Assembly: GCF_012276985.1 (NCBI RefSeq)
Contig: NZ_JAAXMM010000004.1
Span: 124,001-188,000, forward strand
Length of the DNA: 64,000 nt
DNA from: Agrobacterium sp. a22-2
GTDB lineage: Bacteria > Pseudomonadota > Alphaproteobacteria > Rhizobiales > Rhizobiaceae
Reading direction: 5' to 3'
Made by a program: the position numbers and the translations under genes
Part shown: in pieces, positions 63,277 to 64,000 of the stretch
How the letters are laid out: the number at the start of each line of letters is the position of its first letter
Numbering within the stretch: the first letter of the stretch is position 1
Notes under the pieces: generated by a model
The model's input: only the letters and a program-made list of their open reading frames with translations
Told to the model about the DNA's origin: nothing
The model's database searches: none

Positions 63277-64000
63277 TCACAGCAGAAAATCCGACGCCGT
63301 CAGGTCGTGATGGCCGATCAGGACGATTTTCAGATCGGCGGAGGCGTCGCCATTGACGTCGCCTTCGATGATCGTGCGGGCGCTGCTGCCGGTTCCGGTC
63401 TGCGACCATTTGAGCTCGCCGGCATGGTGGGCAAAGGCAGACCCTTCGCTCGCCAGAAAGGTGAAGGCATGGCCCGCAGCCACGCCGTTACCGTCGATAT
63501 GCGACAGGTCGATGCGGTCCTGGCCGCTCACGAAGCCGGAGATTACGTCAGCCTGGCTCGGCCGGCTGTCGGACAGGGCGTTGAAATCGAAGGTATCGCG
63601 GCCGGCGCCGCCGAAAAGCTGGTCGGCCCCTGCGCCACCCTGCAGCCAGTCATTGCCGTTTCCGCCATAGAGCCTGTCATTGCCGGCATTGCCGATCAGC
63701 GCATCGTTTCCGTTTCCGCCCTCCAACCGGTTGGCGGCGGCGCTGCCCACCAAAAGATCGGAATCATTGGCCGCACTGTCGTGGCTTGTGCCATCGCCCT
63801 TCAGGGTGGTGAGCGAACCGCCGGCGACCTGTAGTTCCTCCAAAGCGAGGCCGGAGCCGATCTTGTAGGCGAGTTTCAGCCGAGCGATGGCCGGCGATAG
63901 TTCATCGAGGATCGCTTCGATGCCGGTTTCTCCCTTGATCCTTGCGGCGTCGGTCGGCGACCAGAGCGTTTCATAGGACAGGATCTTGTCGCGATGGACG
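63277..64000 (-). CDS. RTX calcium-binding repeat protein, C-terminal part (cut at the window end)
   Basis: The frame is open beyond 64000. The visible ~240 residues contain five glycine-rich nonapeptides (GGNGNDALI, GNAGNDRLY, GGNGNDWLQ, GGAGADQLF, GGAGRDTFD), the calcium-binding beta-roll of RTX proteins. They are followed by a peptidase M10 serralysin C-terminal-like domain (DVISGFVSGQDRIDLSHIDGNG) that ends in LTASDFLL, the type I secretion signal type. The upstream visible part (ETLWSPTDAARIKGETGIEAIL) is not recognised. It is likely exported by a type I system. Confidence 0.88.
   Translation of the reverse strand, partial: VHRDKILSYETLWSPTDAARIKGETGIEAILDELSPAIARLKLAYKIGSGLALEELQVAGGSLTTLKGDGTSHDSAANDSDLLVGSAAANRLEGGNGNDALIGNAGNDRLYGGNGNDWLQGGAGADQLFGGAGRDTFDFNALSDSRPSQADVISGFVSGQDRIDLSHIDGNGVAAGHAFTFLASEGSAFAHHAGELKWSQTGTGSSARTIIEGDVNGDASADLKIVLIGHHDLTASDFLL

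Overview
The window is a GC-rich stretch of an alphaproteobacterial chromosome. It is most likely from the Rhizobiaceae (Rhizobium/Agrobacterium/Ciceribacter-like). The evidence is a circularly permuted two-piece tmRNA gene, the thyA-folA-hflK-hflC-degP order beside an alpha-type SspB adaptor, an ilvIH operon with a small leader peptide, and an hmuTUV haem locus. I found no insertion sequence, phage, CRISPR array or conjugation gene. Except for one fragmentary acetyltransferase, it looks like ordinary, densely coding core and near-core chromosome.

Layout. 0-9.9 kb: end of an RND pump gene, a dienelactone hydrolase and methyltransferase pair, a GlcD-like FAD oxidoreductase, a giant AsmA protein, an XRE-cupin regulator, and three small minus-strand genes ending with sspB. 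10.0-10.4 kb: permuted tmRNA on the minus strand, whose tag reading frame can be read directly. 10.4-21.7 kb: an Inh-type inhibitor protein, thyA, folA, hflK, hflC, a DUF2065 gene, a DegP-type protease, a GGDEF/EAL protein, a GNAT gene, serB and miaA. 21.7-26.5 kb: a HerA-like ATPase, then ilvI and ilvH behind a leader-peptide attenuator. 26.6-34.7 kb: small membrane and exporter genes, a cobalt-type nitrile hydratase operon, and a COG4315 / ECF sigma / anti-sigma operon.

34.7-44.7 kb: a RecD-like helicase, a PAS-CPBP fusion, DUF4405, a MerR-LuxR fusion regulator, a CyaA-N-like protein, pdxJ, an SDR/HxlR divergent pair, a GNAT remnant, DUF4087, two tandem secreted paralogues and a TetR regulator. 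44.7-58.9 kb: ilvC, an aminotransferase, an EamA/MocR divergent pair, a CASTOR/POLLUX-like protein, a ferric-type ABC transporter, DUF4189, an EEP/NUDIX pair and PhzF. 59-64 kb: tRNA-Lys(CUU), a pair of perfect DnaA boxes, the hmuTUV haem importer divergent from a haem monooxygenase and hutX, and the C-terminal part of an RTX protein.

How genes work together: ilvI/ilvH and ilvC carry out the first two steps of branched-chain amino acid synthesis from two separate loci. thyA and folA form the thymidylate cycle. tmRNA and SspB both serve ribosome rescue and ClpXP tag delivery. hmuTUV, the IsdG-like monooxygenase and HutX form a haem import and use module. The most notable regulatory signals are the probably leaderless ilv attenuator, a set of related dyads linking the TetR gene to the tandem secreted proteins, and a palindrome covering a perfect -10 box in the haem locus.
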